Origin: Calendula officinalis
Taxonomy: Eukaryota; Streptophyta; Magnoliopsida; Asterales; Asteraceae
Direction: 5' to 3'
Assembly: GCA_963853835.1 (NCBI GenBank)
Contig: OY970829.1
Location: 3,764,446-3,828,445, forward strand
Length of the DNA: 64,000 bases
The notes beneath the pieces were generated by a model. That model did no database searches. It was given only the letters and a program-made list of their open reading frames with translations, and was not told the DNA's origin. A program made the position numbers and the translations under genes. Shown piece after piece: positions 12,032 to 23,831 of the stretch. Numbering within the stretch: the first letter of the stretch is position 1; each line of letters begins with the position of its first letter.

Positions 12032-13861
12032 TTTGTTTTCGGAAATTGAGAGAATATCCGCGTTTATATCATCAGAAGGTGACAGCTTGATTTGCTTTGC
12101 TTCAGAAGCGTGTGGGTCATGGTTTTCTGGATTCTTATCTCCCTTGTTCCTTGTGTTTGAAATTTGAGATTTCGCAATTTGAAGAATATACATTTTTATT
12201 TTATAAATCTATATAAAAAAATCTATATAAAAATTTCTAAAATGCTTTATATTTTTAACAAATCAGAGAATCTAAAAATGTAGTTCTGAAATATGAATTC
12301 ATGATTAATACAAGATTACGTAGGAACTAATATCAATTTTATTATATAAAATACAATACAATAAGGAAATTGATGAATATGATTACTACAAATGAAATAT
12401 AATATGTAGAAGAAAGAAGTAAAAAGAGAATTGGTTGCCAGTGACCTTTCAACATATTTAGATAAATGAGTTACGTTGGTCATGTTCGAGTTAATTAGAT
12501 CACATCATACCGAAGACGAATTTAATAGTTTGACCTGTTTAAATAATTAGGTTACACATATAATGTTCGGATTAGATTATACCAATCTAACAATCCACTA
12601 ATTCAACATGAATTGTCATCCTACAATTTAGTCTTGAGACATTGCACTTCTTATATGATGATTGATGAAGCTTATTTCATGTTTTTATTAAACTACTCTG
12701 TGCATTTTTCGAATCAAGATAAAACATAATTATGAGTTTGATTAGATCAACTTAGTTGTACCCTAAAGTTATGCAAGTGGTAGTTGCTTGTAAAGGCACT
12801 AATGCTATTATATTTGTATATATGTCACTTGCAATTAATAAATTAGACTAATGAAGTCATCATATTGATTTGTGCTACTTGCAATTTAATTAAATAGAAG
12901 CATGGATACTTAATAGACATATTTTCTTGATCCGATCACATGTGTTACGAATAACAAGAAATTTATGTATTTGATAATTAAATCTAATATTCATTTACTC
13001 ATATAAAATACTTCAATTGGGCAACATGCCCTGCATAGGATCTTTTTCTCTTTCGAATAAGTAAATGTACTCTAAAGTGTAATACAATTTTAAGTTAACG
13101 GTATTCCCGTTATTATAAATCCGTTACACCTGAGTTTTGCACATGATATATGCTACCTAACTATTGTCGTGGTTGTTTCCGAACCTCCCCTGATTATCTG
13201 GTAAAGTTACTCATGAAGGCATTGGACATTTGAACACGTGACCTTTAAAAAGTCATTTAAAAATCCTTACAACTAGATTATCAAGAGGTGATTATTTTTA
13301 AGTGTCATTAGAGTAAAGTTATGTGGTAAGATAGAGAAGATTTAAAGTTTAGCATAAAAAAAAAAAAAAAAGGTTCATTTGAAAGTGAATACTGATAAGA
13401 CAAAGTTGGCTAAGATAAAGTTTCTGTTAATATAACTTTTAATGCTTAGAGATTCATCAAAGTTGGATGTAAATAAGACAATTTGCATGCGAATATATGA
13501 TTACAGGAGATCAAATATATAATAATTTAAATTACTATTAAGAGTAAAAAGCGTTCACCTGTATGTTGCCTTAGAAGAATATTTAGCCGTAGGATTGAAG
13601 ACGATTAACTTCGCACGCATCTATAAAATGCAACAAATTCCTTTAGTTTTCACTTTTCCATATTGTTTATTTATAAAATAATTAATAAATGAAAAGCATA
13701 TATTTAAGGTTTCTATAATTTGGGTAATATTATATCTAAGGGTGTATTTGAAGGTGTACAAGGTTTGCAATTATAGAGCATGGGGTCTCAAAATTGAACT
13801 CCAATAATCCAATATTAGTATGTCTAAGAAGTCCAATATTAGTATATTTTAAAATAATTCT
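12032..13861. other. AT-rich intergenic sequence, no gene seen
   Basis: No coding region or recognisable element was found. A 67-residue minus-strand frame at 11990-12193 contains a hydrophilic stretch (ENHDPHASEAKQIKLSPSDD) that looks more protein-like than its surroundings. It could be an exon remnant of an unidentified gene, but it has no clear splice sites or family. Confidence 0.5.
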
Positions 13862-14545
13862 ACTATATATACAATTATCATTCTAGGATCTACTGTTCAT
13901 TTGAAAAACTAAATCCCGTTCCGTTATGAACGTGGGCCTACAATGTGATAAACACTTCCTCCATAGAAAGCTAATACTATATATACAATTATCATTCTAG
14001 GATCTACTGTTCATTTGAAAAACTAAATCCCGTTCCGTTATGAACGTGGGCCTACAATGTGATAAACACTTCCTCCATAGAAAGCTAATACTATATATAC
14101 AATTATCATTCTAGGATCTACTGTTCATTTGAAAAACTAAATCCCGTTCCGTTATGAACGTGGGCCTACAATGTGATAAACACTTCCTCCATAGAAAGCT
14201 AATACTATATATACAATTATCATTCTAGGATCTACTGTTCATTTGAAAAACTAAATCCCGTTCCGTTATGAACGTGGGCCTACAATGTGATAAACACTTC
14301 CTCCATAGAAAGCTAATACTATATATACAATTATCATTCTAGGATCTACTGTTCATTTGAAAAACTAAATCCCGTTCCGTTATGAACGTGGGCCTACAAT
14401 GTGATAAACACTTCCTCCATAGAAAGCTAATACTATATATACAATTATCATTCTAGAATCTACTGTTCATTTGAAAAACTAAATCCCGTTCCGTTTTGAA
14501 CGTGGGCCTACAATGTGATAAACACTTCCTCCATAGAAAGCTAAT
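13862..14545. repeat. tandem array, 114-bp unit x 6
   Basis: Six head-to-tail copies of exactly 114 bp start at 13862, 13976, 14090, 14204, 14318 and 14432 and end at 14545. The first five appear identical; the last has two visible substitutions (TAGAATC for TAGGATC, CCGTTTTG for CCGTTATG). Each unit starts ACTATATATACAATT, contains an imperfect hairpin (CCCGTTC..GAACGTGGG) and ends AAAGCTAAT. Such homogeneity points to recent amplification. Confidence 0.97.
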
Positions 14546-15582
14546 TAAATATCTGCGATATAAATCTAATAGAGGATATCCGATTCTTTGTAATATGCGT
14601 TATACACCCCCCTATTCTTTTGAGTAAGGATACAATTTAAACCCCTATTCTTCTGAGTAATGATACAATGACCCTGACATTTATTTTTTATTTGGAAAAC
14701 GGTTATTGCATTCAATGTGGCTGGAAAGTTACCATCATTTATCAAGTATTCTTTTATTATTAGATAAAACTTTGCATTGTATTAGAAGTTAATATTATTA
14801 TTATTAGATAAAACTTATATTATTTAAATAAACAACATACTACTTTCCATGTAGTATTATGGTTTAAATGTATATAGTAATTAACCTTTTCAATTGTTGT
14901 TAATTAAAGGTTTTATAATCGTAAAAATTAACTACTTCAATAAAATGATCATACATGTTATATAGAACTAATTAAATCTTAGGCTTAATAACATGGTTAT
15001 AATATGTGGCAAAATCAAATGTGAATATAAGATATATAGTATTTTATGGAATTGCATGACATTCACTGAATAGAACAAGCATATTTAGTTAGGGTATAAA
15101 ACACATGTAATATTTACTATGATTTGCCTATATTAGAAAATCCCTTATATAAAAAGTATACCTTTTGTATTATTTTGTAAAACATATAAGTATATAAAAA
15201 TATTAGGTAAATTGGTAAATCTAATAACAAAATGTAGTTTCTATTAGAAAAAATACACATATTGTTAATGTTACATTTTAAAACTCCAGTAGATTAACAA
15301 TGGTAATTTCATTGATATTCTTATTGTTAGAAGATAAGATTCTCCCAGAACAATTTCATAAATGAAAAAAAAAAAAAATGATAGAAACCAAATATTAGTT
15401 TTTGCTTAAGAAAATGAAGGTTCTAAAATCCCGCTACAACGTGCGGACTACATATTGCTCGTTATCATTCATTATTAGAGTATGGGTATTTGAGGGTGTA
15501 AAAGGTGTGAAACTTTCAATTGGCTCTGAAAATCGCCAAAAAAAAATAATCTAAAAGCACCAGATACTATTAAATGTTGTCG
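14546..15582. other. AT-rich intergenic sequence, no gene seen
   Basis: No coding frame of interest. A small GC-rich hairpin-like motif (CCCGCTACAACGTGCGG, about 15430) resembles a decayed Helitron 3' stem, but no CTRRT end follows at the usual distance. Confidence 0.5.
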
Positions 15583-16701
15583 AAATTACATGGGTGATCA
15601 TTTAGGTTTATAGCAAATTTTACCAATGGTCTTTTAGTTTCAAAAACTACACTGATGGTCCTTTTCTGAATAATTTTTCACCGATGGTCCTTTATACTAA
15701 CGGACGTTAGATTTTTTTGTTAAGTCAGCTAATTTGCAATGCACATGAGGGCATGATTAGGGGTGTTCAAAATTAACCAAAAAAACGGGTACCCGAAAAA
15801 ATATCCGATACCCGAAATCCGGATAGCCGAAAATCCGGGTACCCGGATTTCAGGTAACCGGTTTCCGGGTATCAAATACGGGTAGTGTTTTTCTAAAAAC
15901 CCGGGTAATCGGGTACCCGGTATCCGAATTTTATTTTTCCAACTTTATATATATATTTTTATATTATTGTTAGACATTAATTATTATTAGATATGGCATA
16001 CGCTTGGCTCCTTTCGGCAAATGCCCAAAATCTAAAACTCTATCTCAATTCTCATGTACAAAGTACAAACCATCTCATTCTAGCCTCCGCCGTTAAACCA
16101 TAGTTTTGAATCATTGGTTATCTTTAAAGATTTGGTTAGATTCATTACTAGTGACGATTTTTCTTTAAAGAAAATCATAACATGAATTTTTAATAACAAA
16201 TTTAGTAATAAGATTTAAAGAATTTAAATATATAAACAATGTCGACTTCCATTTAAGTTAATTTTTGTGATAAAGAAATTATATTTTCGAGTATCGGGTA
16301 GCCGGTTTTCGGTTACCCAGATTTCCGGGAGTACCCGGAAATCCGGGTACGGATATCGGGTACCTAAATCTACTATCCGAATTTTCGGGCACCCGGGTTT
16401 CCCCGGGTTTCCGGGTACCCGGTTTTGAACACCCCTAGGCATGATGGTATTTCCCAATTTTATTTTGTTTATTTTTAAAGCATTAAAAAAATAAACAAAA
16501 TAAAATTGGTAATAGACCATCATGCCCTCATGTGCATTGTACATGGGTTGACTTAACAAAAAAAAAAAAATCTAACATTCGTTAGTGTAAAGGACTATCG
16601 GTGAAAAACCTTTCAGAAATAAGGACCATTAGTGTAATTTTTAAAACTAACGAATCATTGGTAAAATTTGTTATAAACCTAAAGGAACATTAATGTAATT
16701 T
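15583..16701. mobile_element. foldback MITE split by a hAT insertion
   Basis: Two arms of about 180-250 bp are inverted copies of each other. The outer ends read AAATTACATGGGTGATC and its inverse near 16690. Both arms carry TTTAGGTTTATA, AAATTTTACCAATG, GGTCCTTT and GTTAAGTCA blocks, and the centre is another inverted repeat (TTTATTTTGTTTATTT). Without the 687-bp insertion at 15751-16437 the element is about 430 bp. The superfamily is unclear; no clean target duplication was seen. Confidence 0.75.
15759..16437. mobile_element. hAT-type non-autonomous element, 679 bp
   Basis: Terminal repeats TAGGGGTGTTCAAAA and TTTTGAACACCCCTA are flanked by a perfect 8-bp duplication GGCATGAT (15751-15758, 16438-16445). 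Subterminal regions are arrays of CGGGTACCCGG-like palindromic repeats. The AT-rich core has no transposase. It is inserted into the left arm of the foldback MITE. Confidence 0.92.
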
Positions 16702-17006
16702 ACTCTTTTTTGCGGGTAAAATCCTACTTTGCCAAATGAGTGAGTATTCTAAGAATATATTCGGACTAGTATGTATTAAAGTTGGCCATTATTATCGACC
16801 ATAAACGTTTGTTCATATCCTTTATTATCATCTAAGGAAGAAGTTATTCGCATATGTGTATGCATCCTTAAAGTAACCTAAAATAGTAATTTTGTAACTT
16901 TAAAGAAAATTTTATCCGTAGACTAATCTTCGTATCACTTTTTTGAGTTCGAGGGATGGCGAATAATCGATAGTGTAAAAGACAAAGCAAGGATAACGTT
17001 GAATCT

Positions 17007-17149
17007 TTTTTTGAACAACAAAACATACACATTCTCTAAACTACTATAAATATACATTATTTTTTCCACGATGAAACTCGAACTGACGAGTACATACCAA
17101 TTGGAACATATCCAACACCTTATACCATTGCGTTACAAACCCATTTGTT
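17007..17149 (-). mobile_element. tRNA-derived SINE, minus strand
   Basis: Read on the minus strand it starts with a tRNA-like head containing an A box (AACGCAATGGTATAAGGTG) and a B box (CAGTTCGAGTTTC) and ends in an A run (plus-strand T run at 17006-17012). Imperfect flanking repeats, AACGTTGAATCTTTT on the left and AACATTGAGTCTTTT on the right, look like a 15-bp target duplication. The rest of 16702-17590 shows no gene. Confidence 0.65.
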
Positions 17150-17590
17150 AACATTGAGTCTTTTATTAACACAAAATTATCAGATGTTTAAGATGGCCTC
17201 ACTTAATGCTAACAATATTGTTTTGTTATATACCAACATGAAAACAACCATTCGTTTTTTTTTTTTTTTTTTTTTTGACGGCATAAGAAATCAAGAGCTC
17301 CGTGTGCATGCACGTGCATACACATTCATATATGAAGGTTAAAAAATTCTTTCATCTATGACCATTATATTAACTTTGTCATAAAATCCATTTCGTTCAC
17401 ACTTATATAGTATATTTTATCTATGAATTTTTTGACCAAAGATATACTCCGTAATACAAAAAGAAGTCAAAATTTGGTTAGGTTTCCAATAGGGATGCAT
17501 GAATTGGTTGAAACTTGTGCAAATACATGCTAGAATATCGATACTACAAGAGGCATAAACAAATTCGTTAGCAATAACAAGAAAATAATA

Positions 17591-17862
17591 CTTCCTCCGA
17601 TTCAAAATAAGTGATACACTTTCCTTTTTTGGGTGATTCAAAATAAGTGATACACATCCACTAACTATCTACTTTAACAAGTGAAATGATCCCCTTTACC
17701 CTTACTTTTTACTTTTAAATATCATTAACACCACTTTATTCAAAAGGTGTGGGACCCATTCCCCACTAACCATTCAATTAATCTAATTTAAGCATCATTA
17801 TAATTTTTTGCCTCAAAACCCGTGAAATCCAAATTGTATCACTTATTTTGAATCGGAGGAAG
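17591..17862. mobile_element. Stowaway MITE (Tc1/mariner), TA target site
   Basis: Ends CTTCCTCCGATTCAAAATAAG and its inverse TTTTGAATCGGAGGAAG, flanked by TA on both sides. At 272 bp with no coding capacity, it belongs to the family also seen at 24355, 40666 and 63078. Confidence 0.93.
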
Positions 17863-18310
17863 TACTTCTTTTTACTGTGAACTCAAAATACAAAAATCAT
17901 AAGCGTAGGTAAATGTCGAGGCTTATGGCAATTATAGTTTCTTGACACGCAAATAGGTGCCATGGCCACGAGCAATATGCGCTAATCTCCCAATGAAATA
18001 GTTGGAGAGAAAGAGTGGGGGAGTTTTTTTGGAATTGGTATTTGGTTTGTAATGTGAGTCTAAGTGAAAAAGTGGGTACCTAAAAAAGATGTAATAACTT
18101 AAGTACTTAACTTATTAGTGAAAAAGTAATTTTGTTTATAATTATGAACGGAGATGACAATAAAATGACTATTTAACTTGAGTCACCACACCCTATCTTT
18201 TAAGAAACTTTGTAGTTTTTTAAATAAAACAAATACGTGGCAATAATACAATATTAATCCATGAAAATGAGCAAGAGCGAATAGTGTGGTAATGGGAGGA
18301 GGGCTCCATC

Positions 18311-18616
18311 TAGGATTGTGCAAAGTCTAAAAACGGACCGATTAGAATTAGGAATTGAAAAAATGGTTTTTATAGGACCGAGGACTGAATTGATGATGTT
18401 TAGAACCGGACCAAGAACCATCCGGAATCGAGGTAATTTTTTCGACTTTTTTCGGTTTTTTCTCGATTATGGGCCGAACCGAACCAGTCATTTCCGAACC
18501 GCTTCCGATTTTCATTAAAATTATAACCGAGAACCGAACCGATGTAGCTCGGTTCGGTCCGTCCGGGTCTGCGGTTCGATCTGGTTGGTTTTCTCGGTTC
18601 AATTTGCACAGACCTA
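18311..18616. mobile_element. hAT-type MITE with decayed target duplication
   Basis: Ends TAGGATTGTGCAAA and TTTGCACAGACCTA. Subterminal GAACCGA/TCGGTTC repeats lie on both arms. The flanks GCTCCATC and ACTCTATC agree at six of eight positions. It is related in its ends to the element at 4948. Confidence 0.75.
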
Positions 18617-18791
18617 ACTCTATCCCATCTGACACGCTATATTGGCGCCACCAGTGTTGCACCATGACACCGCCGTCTACATGCGTCAAGCCTTGCACGA
18701 GGTTATTGGTGTCGTGCCAATTGAATTTTTAAAATATTTTGTGAGTGAAAAAGTATTTGAAAATAAAGAATGTAACTTTGAATAACAATTA

Positions 18792-19054
18792 CTCCCTCCG
18801 TCCCACAAAAAAGTTCCCATTTCTCCTAAAGCTTTTGTCCCACAAAAAAGTTATCATTTCTCACATGTGGTGGGCTCCACACAATAAAATATTATTATTA
18901 TTAAGAACCCCATCAATAATATCCACTAATTATCTTTCTCTCTCCAAACCAACCTTATATTTTAATCAAAATAATACCAATGACCACACCACTAACTATC
19001 ACCTAAAATCTTGTGCCAAAGAGAAATGAGAACTTTTTTGTGGGACGGAGGGAG
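18792..19054. mobile_element. Stowaway MITE in the GRAS gene promoter region
   Basis: Ends CTCCCTCCGTCCCACAAAA and TTTTTGTGGGACGGAGGGAG, flanked by TA. It lies about 130 bp upstream of the TATA box of the GRAS gene, so it could influence that promoter; this is inference. A decayed relative is at 36545. Confidence 0.93.
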
Positions 19055-19182
19055 TATGTTCTAAGAAACATTTACGGCCCCACCCATTATAACCCTGTAC
19101 TTCTACTTCCCTTTACTTCTCAAAGTCCTTATCTGCAATTCTACTTTGCTCCCTTTCTCCCCCAACCATGGTTTGAGTGCAA

Positions 19183-19190
19183 TATAAACC
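19183..19190 (+). promoter_or_regulatory. TATA box of the GRAS gene
   Basis: TATAAACC lies about 335 bp upstream of the ATG. A second candidate, TATAACCC, is near 19088. The leader probably holds an intron: AAG|GTGCGT at 19341 and a pyrimidine-rich acceptor TTTTTTGCAG ending at 19478, giving a 138-bp 5'UTR intron just before the start codon. Confidence 0.55.
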
Positions 19191-19519
19191 CTAATTAGAT
19201 TCCATATTATATATCAATCAACAATTCACTGATTTCGTATCTACAATTGCTGTTTACAACACTCAATTATGTCTCCTTCGTAATCCCCCCTGTTTCCAGA
19301 GTTCGAGCTCACAATTTCATCTTTAATGGTGTTTCTAAAGGTGCGTTCTTAAATCTTAACCTATATGTATGAAGATTGTATAGTTTTCATACCGAGTTCA
19401 CGGTCCATGGAAGTAATTTCAGTAAAGATCCAAACTTTAATCGAATTTCATTACTTAATTTCGTCAACTTTTTTGCAGATTGAAGTTGTTTGCAATAGTG
19501 ATTTGTGACAAATTCTTCA

Positions 19520-20947
19520 ATGCAAGCATCCGAGGACAATAGATCTGTGATATCGAAAGCTTTTTACTACCAACCGTTTCAGGAAATCGATGCTTCTTGC
19601 AATCCCCAATTTCAATGTTTCGCGAAATCGGAACCCTACTGCACGCTCGAATCATCCTCTGCAAACGGCAGTTGTACCACGATGTACTACTCACCTTCCA
19701 CTCTATCGTCCTCGCAGCATGAACCTAATTCCCCTGATGTGAATGATTTTAGGTATAAATTACGGCAGTTGGAGAGTGTAATGCTCGGAGATACAGATTT
19801 TGAAGATGACACCGGAAATGATAAATCATTCGCCGGCGCCGGCGATATTGAAATCTGGAAAGAGATGATCGGATTTCCAAGACGAGACCTGAAACAAGTC
19901 CTAATCGCGTGTGCTAAATCGGTTTCCAATAATGATTTGTTGAATGCACAATTGTTGATATCGGAGCTCCGGCAAATGGTGTCGGTCGCCGGAGAACCGA
20001 TTCAACGGTTAGGTGCGTACATGTTGGAAGGTCTTGTAGCTCGGCTTTCTTGTTCTGGAAGCACGATCTACAAATCCGACCTTCCATTAAACACACAAGT
20101 TTTATACGAAATTTGCCCGTATTTCAAATTCGGCTACATGTCGGCAAACGGGGCGATTGCCGAAGCAATGAAAAACGAGAAACGGGTCCATATTGTAGAC
20201 TACAATATAGGACACGGGAGTCAGTGGGTCCCGTTGATCCAGGCGTTTGCTAAGAGGCCCGGTGGGCCCCCGCATATCCGGATAACGGGCTTCCATGACT
20301 CCACAAACGGGTTGCGTACGGTTAGTAGAAGGCTATGTAAGCTTGCAAAAGCTTACAATGTGCCATTTGAATTCCACACGGAAATCGGGATCGAAAGCGT
20401 ACGGGCCCGAACCCAACCCGGTGAGTCATTAGCGGTTAATTTTGCGTTTGTGTTGCACCAAATGCCCGATGAGAGTGTGAGCACACGGAACCATAGAGAC
20501 CGAGTTTTGAGGCTAGTTAAAAGTATGAACCCTAAAATTGTAACCCTAGTTGAACAAGAATCCAACACAAACACATCCCCATTTTACCCTCGGTTTCTCG
20601 AGGCTTTAGATTACTACAATGCAATGTTCGAGTCAATAGACATCACACTTCCACGTGAACATAAGGAAAGAATAAATGTCGAACAACATTGTCTAGCCCG
20701 AGATGTTGTAAACATAATCGCGTGTGAGGGAAACGAACGGGTTGAACGACATGAACTTTTGGGGAAGTGGAAGTTGAGGTTTGGTATGGCCGGGTTTAGC
20801 CCGTGCCCGATGAGCCCGTTGGTGAACGAAACGATTAAACGGCTATTGAAGAACTATAGTGAGAGATATAGGCTTGAAGAAAGAGATGGAGGTTTGTATC
20901 TTGGGTGGATGAATAGAGATTTGGTTGCTTCTTGTGCTTGGAAGTGA
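19520..20947 (+). CDS. GRAS-family transcription regulator, PAT1/SCL type
   Basis: A single-exon gene of 475 residues encodes a GRAS protein. The start is the ATG at 19520 (MQASEDNRSV); an in-frame GTG 15 bases upstream is not a plausible start. The N-terminal 120 residues are variable and Ser/Gln-rich. The GRAS domain then covers about 122-475: first leucine-rich region (QVLIACAKSVSNNDLLNAQ), VHIID-type motif at about 223-236 (VHIVDYNIGHGSQW), second leucine-rich region, PFYRE region and the C-terminal SAW block ending LVASCAWK. The LEGLVARL and PFEFH context resembles the PAT1/SCL5/SCL21/SCL13 branch, whose members act in the nucleus in phytochrome and stress signalling. The motif centre DYNIGHG departs from the usual DFQIAQG. 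The 5'UTR intron fits the subfamily. The gene looks intact. Confidence 0.95.
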   Translation: MQASEDNRSVISKAFYYQPFQEIDASCNPQFQCFAKSEPYCTLESSSANGSCTTMYYSPSTLSSSQHEPNSPDVNDFRYKLRQLESVMLGDTDFEDDTGNDKSFAGAGDIEIWKEMIGFPRRDLKQVLIACAKSVSNNDLLNAQLLISELRQMVSVAGEPIQRLGAYMLEGLVARLSCSGSTIYKSDLPLNTQVLYEICPYFKFGYMSANGAIAEAMKNEKRVHIVDYNIGHGSQWVPLIQAFAKRPGGPPHIRITGFHDSTNGLRTVSRRLCKLAKAYNVPFEFHTEIGIESVRARTQPGESLAVNFAFVLHQMPDESVSTRNHRDRVLRLVKSMNPKIVTLVEQESNTNTSPFYPRFLEALDYYNAMFESIDITLPREHKERINVEQHCLARDVVNIIACEGNERVERHELLGKWKLRFGMAGFSPCPMSPLVNETIKRLLKNYSERYRLEERDGGLYLGWMNRDLVASCAWK

Positions 20948-23831
20948 TTAAATGTTAATCTTTTAGCTTTTGGTAAGTTAGAATATAATGTAACCTAAAC
21001 AAGTTCTCATTAATCAATGATTATATATATTGATAATACATTTGAGCTTCAATTCTACGTTCTTTTGGGTCATTGTTTTTGCTAATTAAAGATGGAGTAA
21101 TAACTCGTTTACATATAAATGCTTAAAAGATACAACTTTACATGCTAGTTGGTCCATTTCGAACTTAGTGGGACCTCACATACTTCCTGCTATAATTAAC
21201 CCATCTCTAATCTAGTAATCTTAACAAAAGATTGTATTAGGTCGGATGTGTAGGTCGGATATACGAAAAGGAAAGTATATATTATTTGTTTCACATTTTT
21301 CAAATTTTTTGAGATAATAGATTATAACAACGATTAGATTAAATAAAATCGGATAGTTAGTTAACGACGATAGTAAAATAAGTCATTTTAGATAGTAGGT
21401 GTGAGATAGGGTGCGGACCTCTTTAGTAGTCTATAGTGGTACGAGCCACTACTCAAATTTTTTTCCGTAAGGTAATTTTTAAGATTTTTTTTTGTAGTTG
21501 CCCGTTTACCTTCTTTATCCATGTAAAAAAATGATATTATTAATCAACGTAATCAAGAACTTGTTGACTAAAAAAAAAAAACCCAAATCAATCTTAAAAA
21601 ATTAGATTATTAGCTAATAGCTTAAACTCAAAGTCCAGCCTAAAATCTAAACCTAATAAAAGAAACTTTATGTTTTGTATAGTTCTAAGACAACATGTGT
21701 GCAACCACACCTTAAAGCCTTCTAATATGTTTCCTCCGTTTCCATCTGGCCACCCATGATCCATCATTTTAATCTTAATCTCAATCTATCTCGTACAGTT
21801 GCATATAAAAATCGTTTCTAAATTCAATTGAAGTATACCATAATTTCGTCCAGCTCTAAAAAATCAGTATGTTTTATCCGTTTCAATATCCTGGTGGATC
21901 CAAGTCAAACAAATCTTATTATATTGCACCTGAAAAAATATAGTGCTAATGCTGATGAAAAGTTCTAAGTCCGCTCCTAGTGTGAGCTTCAATACCTTTT
22001 ATTACATAAGCTAAGTTATCAAAATATATCACTTATATTATTATACATAAAAATGTAAAATGTATCACTGAGAAAGTACAAAACATTATATAGTTCACAT
22101 TTCTTTTATTTCAATCATCATTATCATTGATTGGTATAGTTGTTAGATGGATTTCAGTAAAACTAATTTCAAAGGTTTCTTCCTCAAACTCATTATCACG
22201 AAACAAAACATTATTTATCATTATCAAACCATATAGACCCTTATTTTATGACACTGGCCATTTAGAATGGAGTGTTGCGATAATATTGCTTACTAGTAAA
22301 TTTTCATACATATTTGATCAATACGATTATCCAAATTAAATGATGGGATTAAGAAAGATAATTAGTAGATTCTACATGTCAATCATTATATATAGGTAAA
22401 AGGATGAAATATGAAGATTTAATATGTTACAAATAAATCTTTTCTCCTTTTATTATGAAGTATTTGTTTCTTGGATACCGTTATTTTACGTTTCGGGCTT
22501 TGGAGGGCACTTGAGCTCGACACTTTATGCTTTGCTACCTTGATGGTTAGCAAAACAAAATTCTTTGCAAACAAAAAAAAGAGTCAAAGTCAAAGAGCAC
22601 AGCCTTATTCATGGCTGTTTCTCATGAGCACTACATTCCAGCAACACAAAGCAGAGTTAATGTGTTGACCAGATAAAAAAGTCAACATCAAGATTCTATA
22701 TAAAGACAGACAACCCCAACCCAACCCCCATGTTGAAGACTTGAATGTTTTACTGACAGGTTTATGAAACTGGACGGTGCCGTCCACACTGGTCAACACC
22801 ATCCACCTATAACCACACCATGGTCCACTCAATTTAAGCCACGGTTTGACACGTGTCCTTGCTAAGTGAATTGTGGTGTACCAACATGAATATGTCCACA
22901 TAGCTGATGGCTATGAAAGCTAATTTACATTCCCGTGTGATTTTTAAATACATGAACTTTTATATATTCAGCATTTTCATTTGGCCAAATCATACTCAAT
23001 AATCAATGTTACACTTCCAAATATGATCTTAACCTTCTTATACGTTTATGAATCTTGAACCAACTCTTAGATTATTCATAATGGGAGGTCGTTTAGCGAC
23101 CGCGGCCCCTCCAACGACATCTTCCCTCGTTAAACGATAACCAATGACAGTGACACTCTTCAAATATGGTCGTGCAGGGACCAATGGTTATTGTTTGTGC
23201 TTATGCAATGATCACTTGTACATCATGCAATGATACATTTATTTATAAAATCAATTTAAGGTTTACTCGTAAGTTCATTCACCGTTATAAGAGTTTAGCT
23301 ATGTCTTTGGCTTTAAACAAAAAGTTATTATGACGCTAATGTAGCTCTAATGACTAAACTTAAATTTAGTCACCATTATTTCAAATAGTCTTAGAACTAC
23401 ATTACTTCAAAAATTATTTACAAAACACCCTTGAACTTAATTAAAAAAACACAACTAAGATTTTATATATTTACAAATTAAATCATATATTTAGTGTTAG
23501 TGACAACATCTCATAAGCTAATATCAGTTACATAAAAACTAATCATTCTATAAATGTAAAGTTTAACACAATTCCAGCTTCAAAGTTTTAAGTTTTAATA
23601 AACTAATAAATATTTAAAAAAAATAAATAAATATAATTATAGTTAGAATAATTATATGATGGGAAAAGTAAATTTGTAGCTGTCACATGCCTACATGTAT
23701 ATTGATTATTAAAAAACTTTAAACTCATCACATAAACTCATTCGCGTATCAAATGTAATATAAAACTAACCACTTATCATTAATCTTACTTATGTTTTAA
23801 TTGAAATGGTGTTTCAAGTTTATGTTTCTTA
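20948..23831. other. intergenic, no gene seen
   Basis: About 2.9 kb of AT-rich sequence. The block at about 22570-22900 is less AT-rich and has a TATA-like TCTATATAAAG at about 22693 and a G-box/ABRE-like ACACGTGT at about 22850, so an untranslated or non-coding transcript is possible. No protein family was recognised on either strand. Confidence 0.5.

Noticed and set aside
11990..12193. 67-codon minus-strand gene exon
   Set aside because: Its composition is protein-like, but it overlaps the LINE tail at one end, has no clear splice sites and matches no family I know.
13862..14545. CRISPR-like array
   Set aside because: The 114-bp units are contiguous without unique spacers, and the DNA is from a plant nucleus.
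15420..15475. Another Helitron 3' end (CCCGCTACAACGTGCGG)
   Set aside because: The stem is plausible but no CTRRT end follows within about 12 bases.
18348..18732. Several 70-116 codon frames rich in Arg, Pro and Gly
   Set aside because: They read the GAACCGA-type repeats of the hAT MITE; none extends into unique coding sequence.
19505..19519. Earlier GTG start for the GRAS protein
   Set aside because: Plant nuclear genes start at ATG; the ATG at 19520 follows the leader intron.
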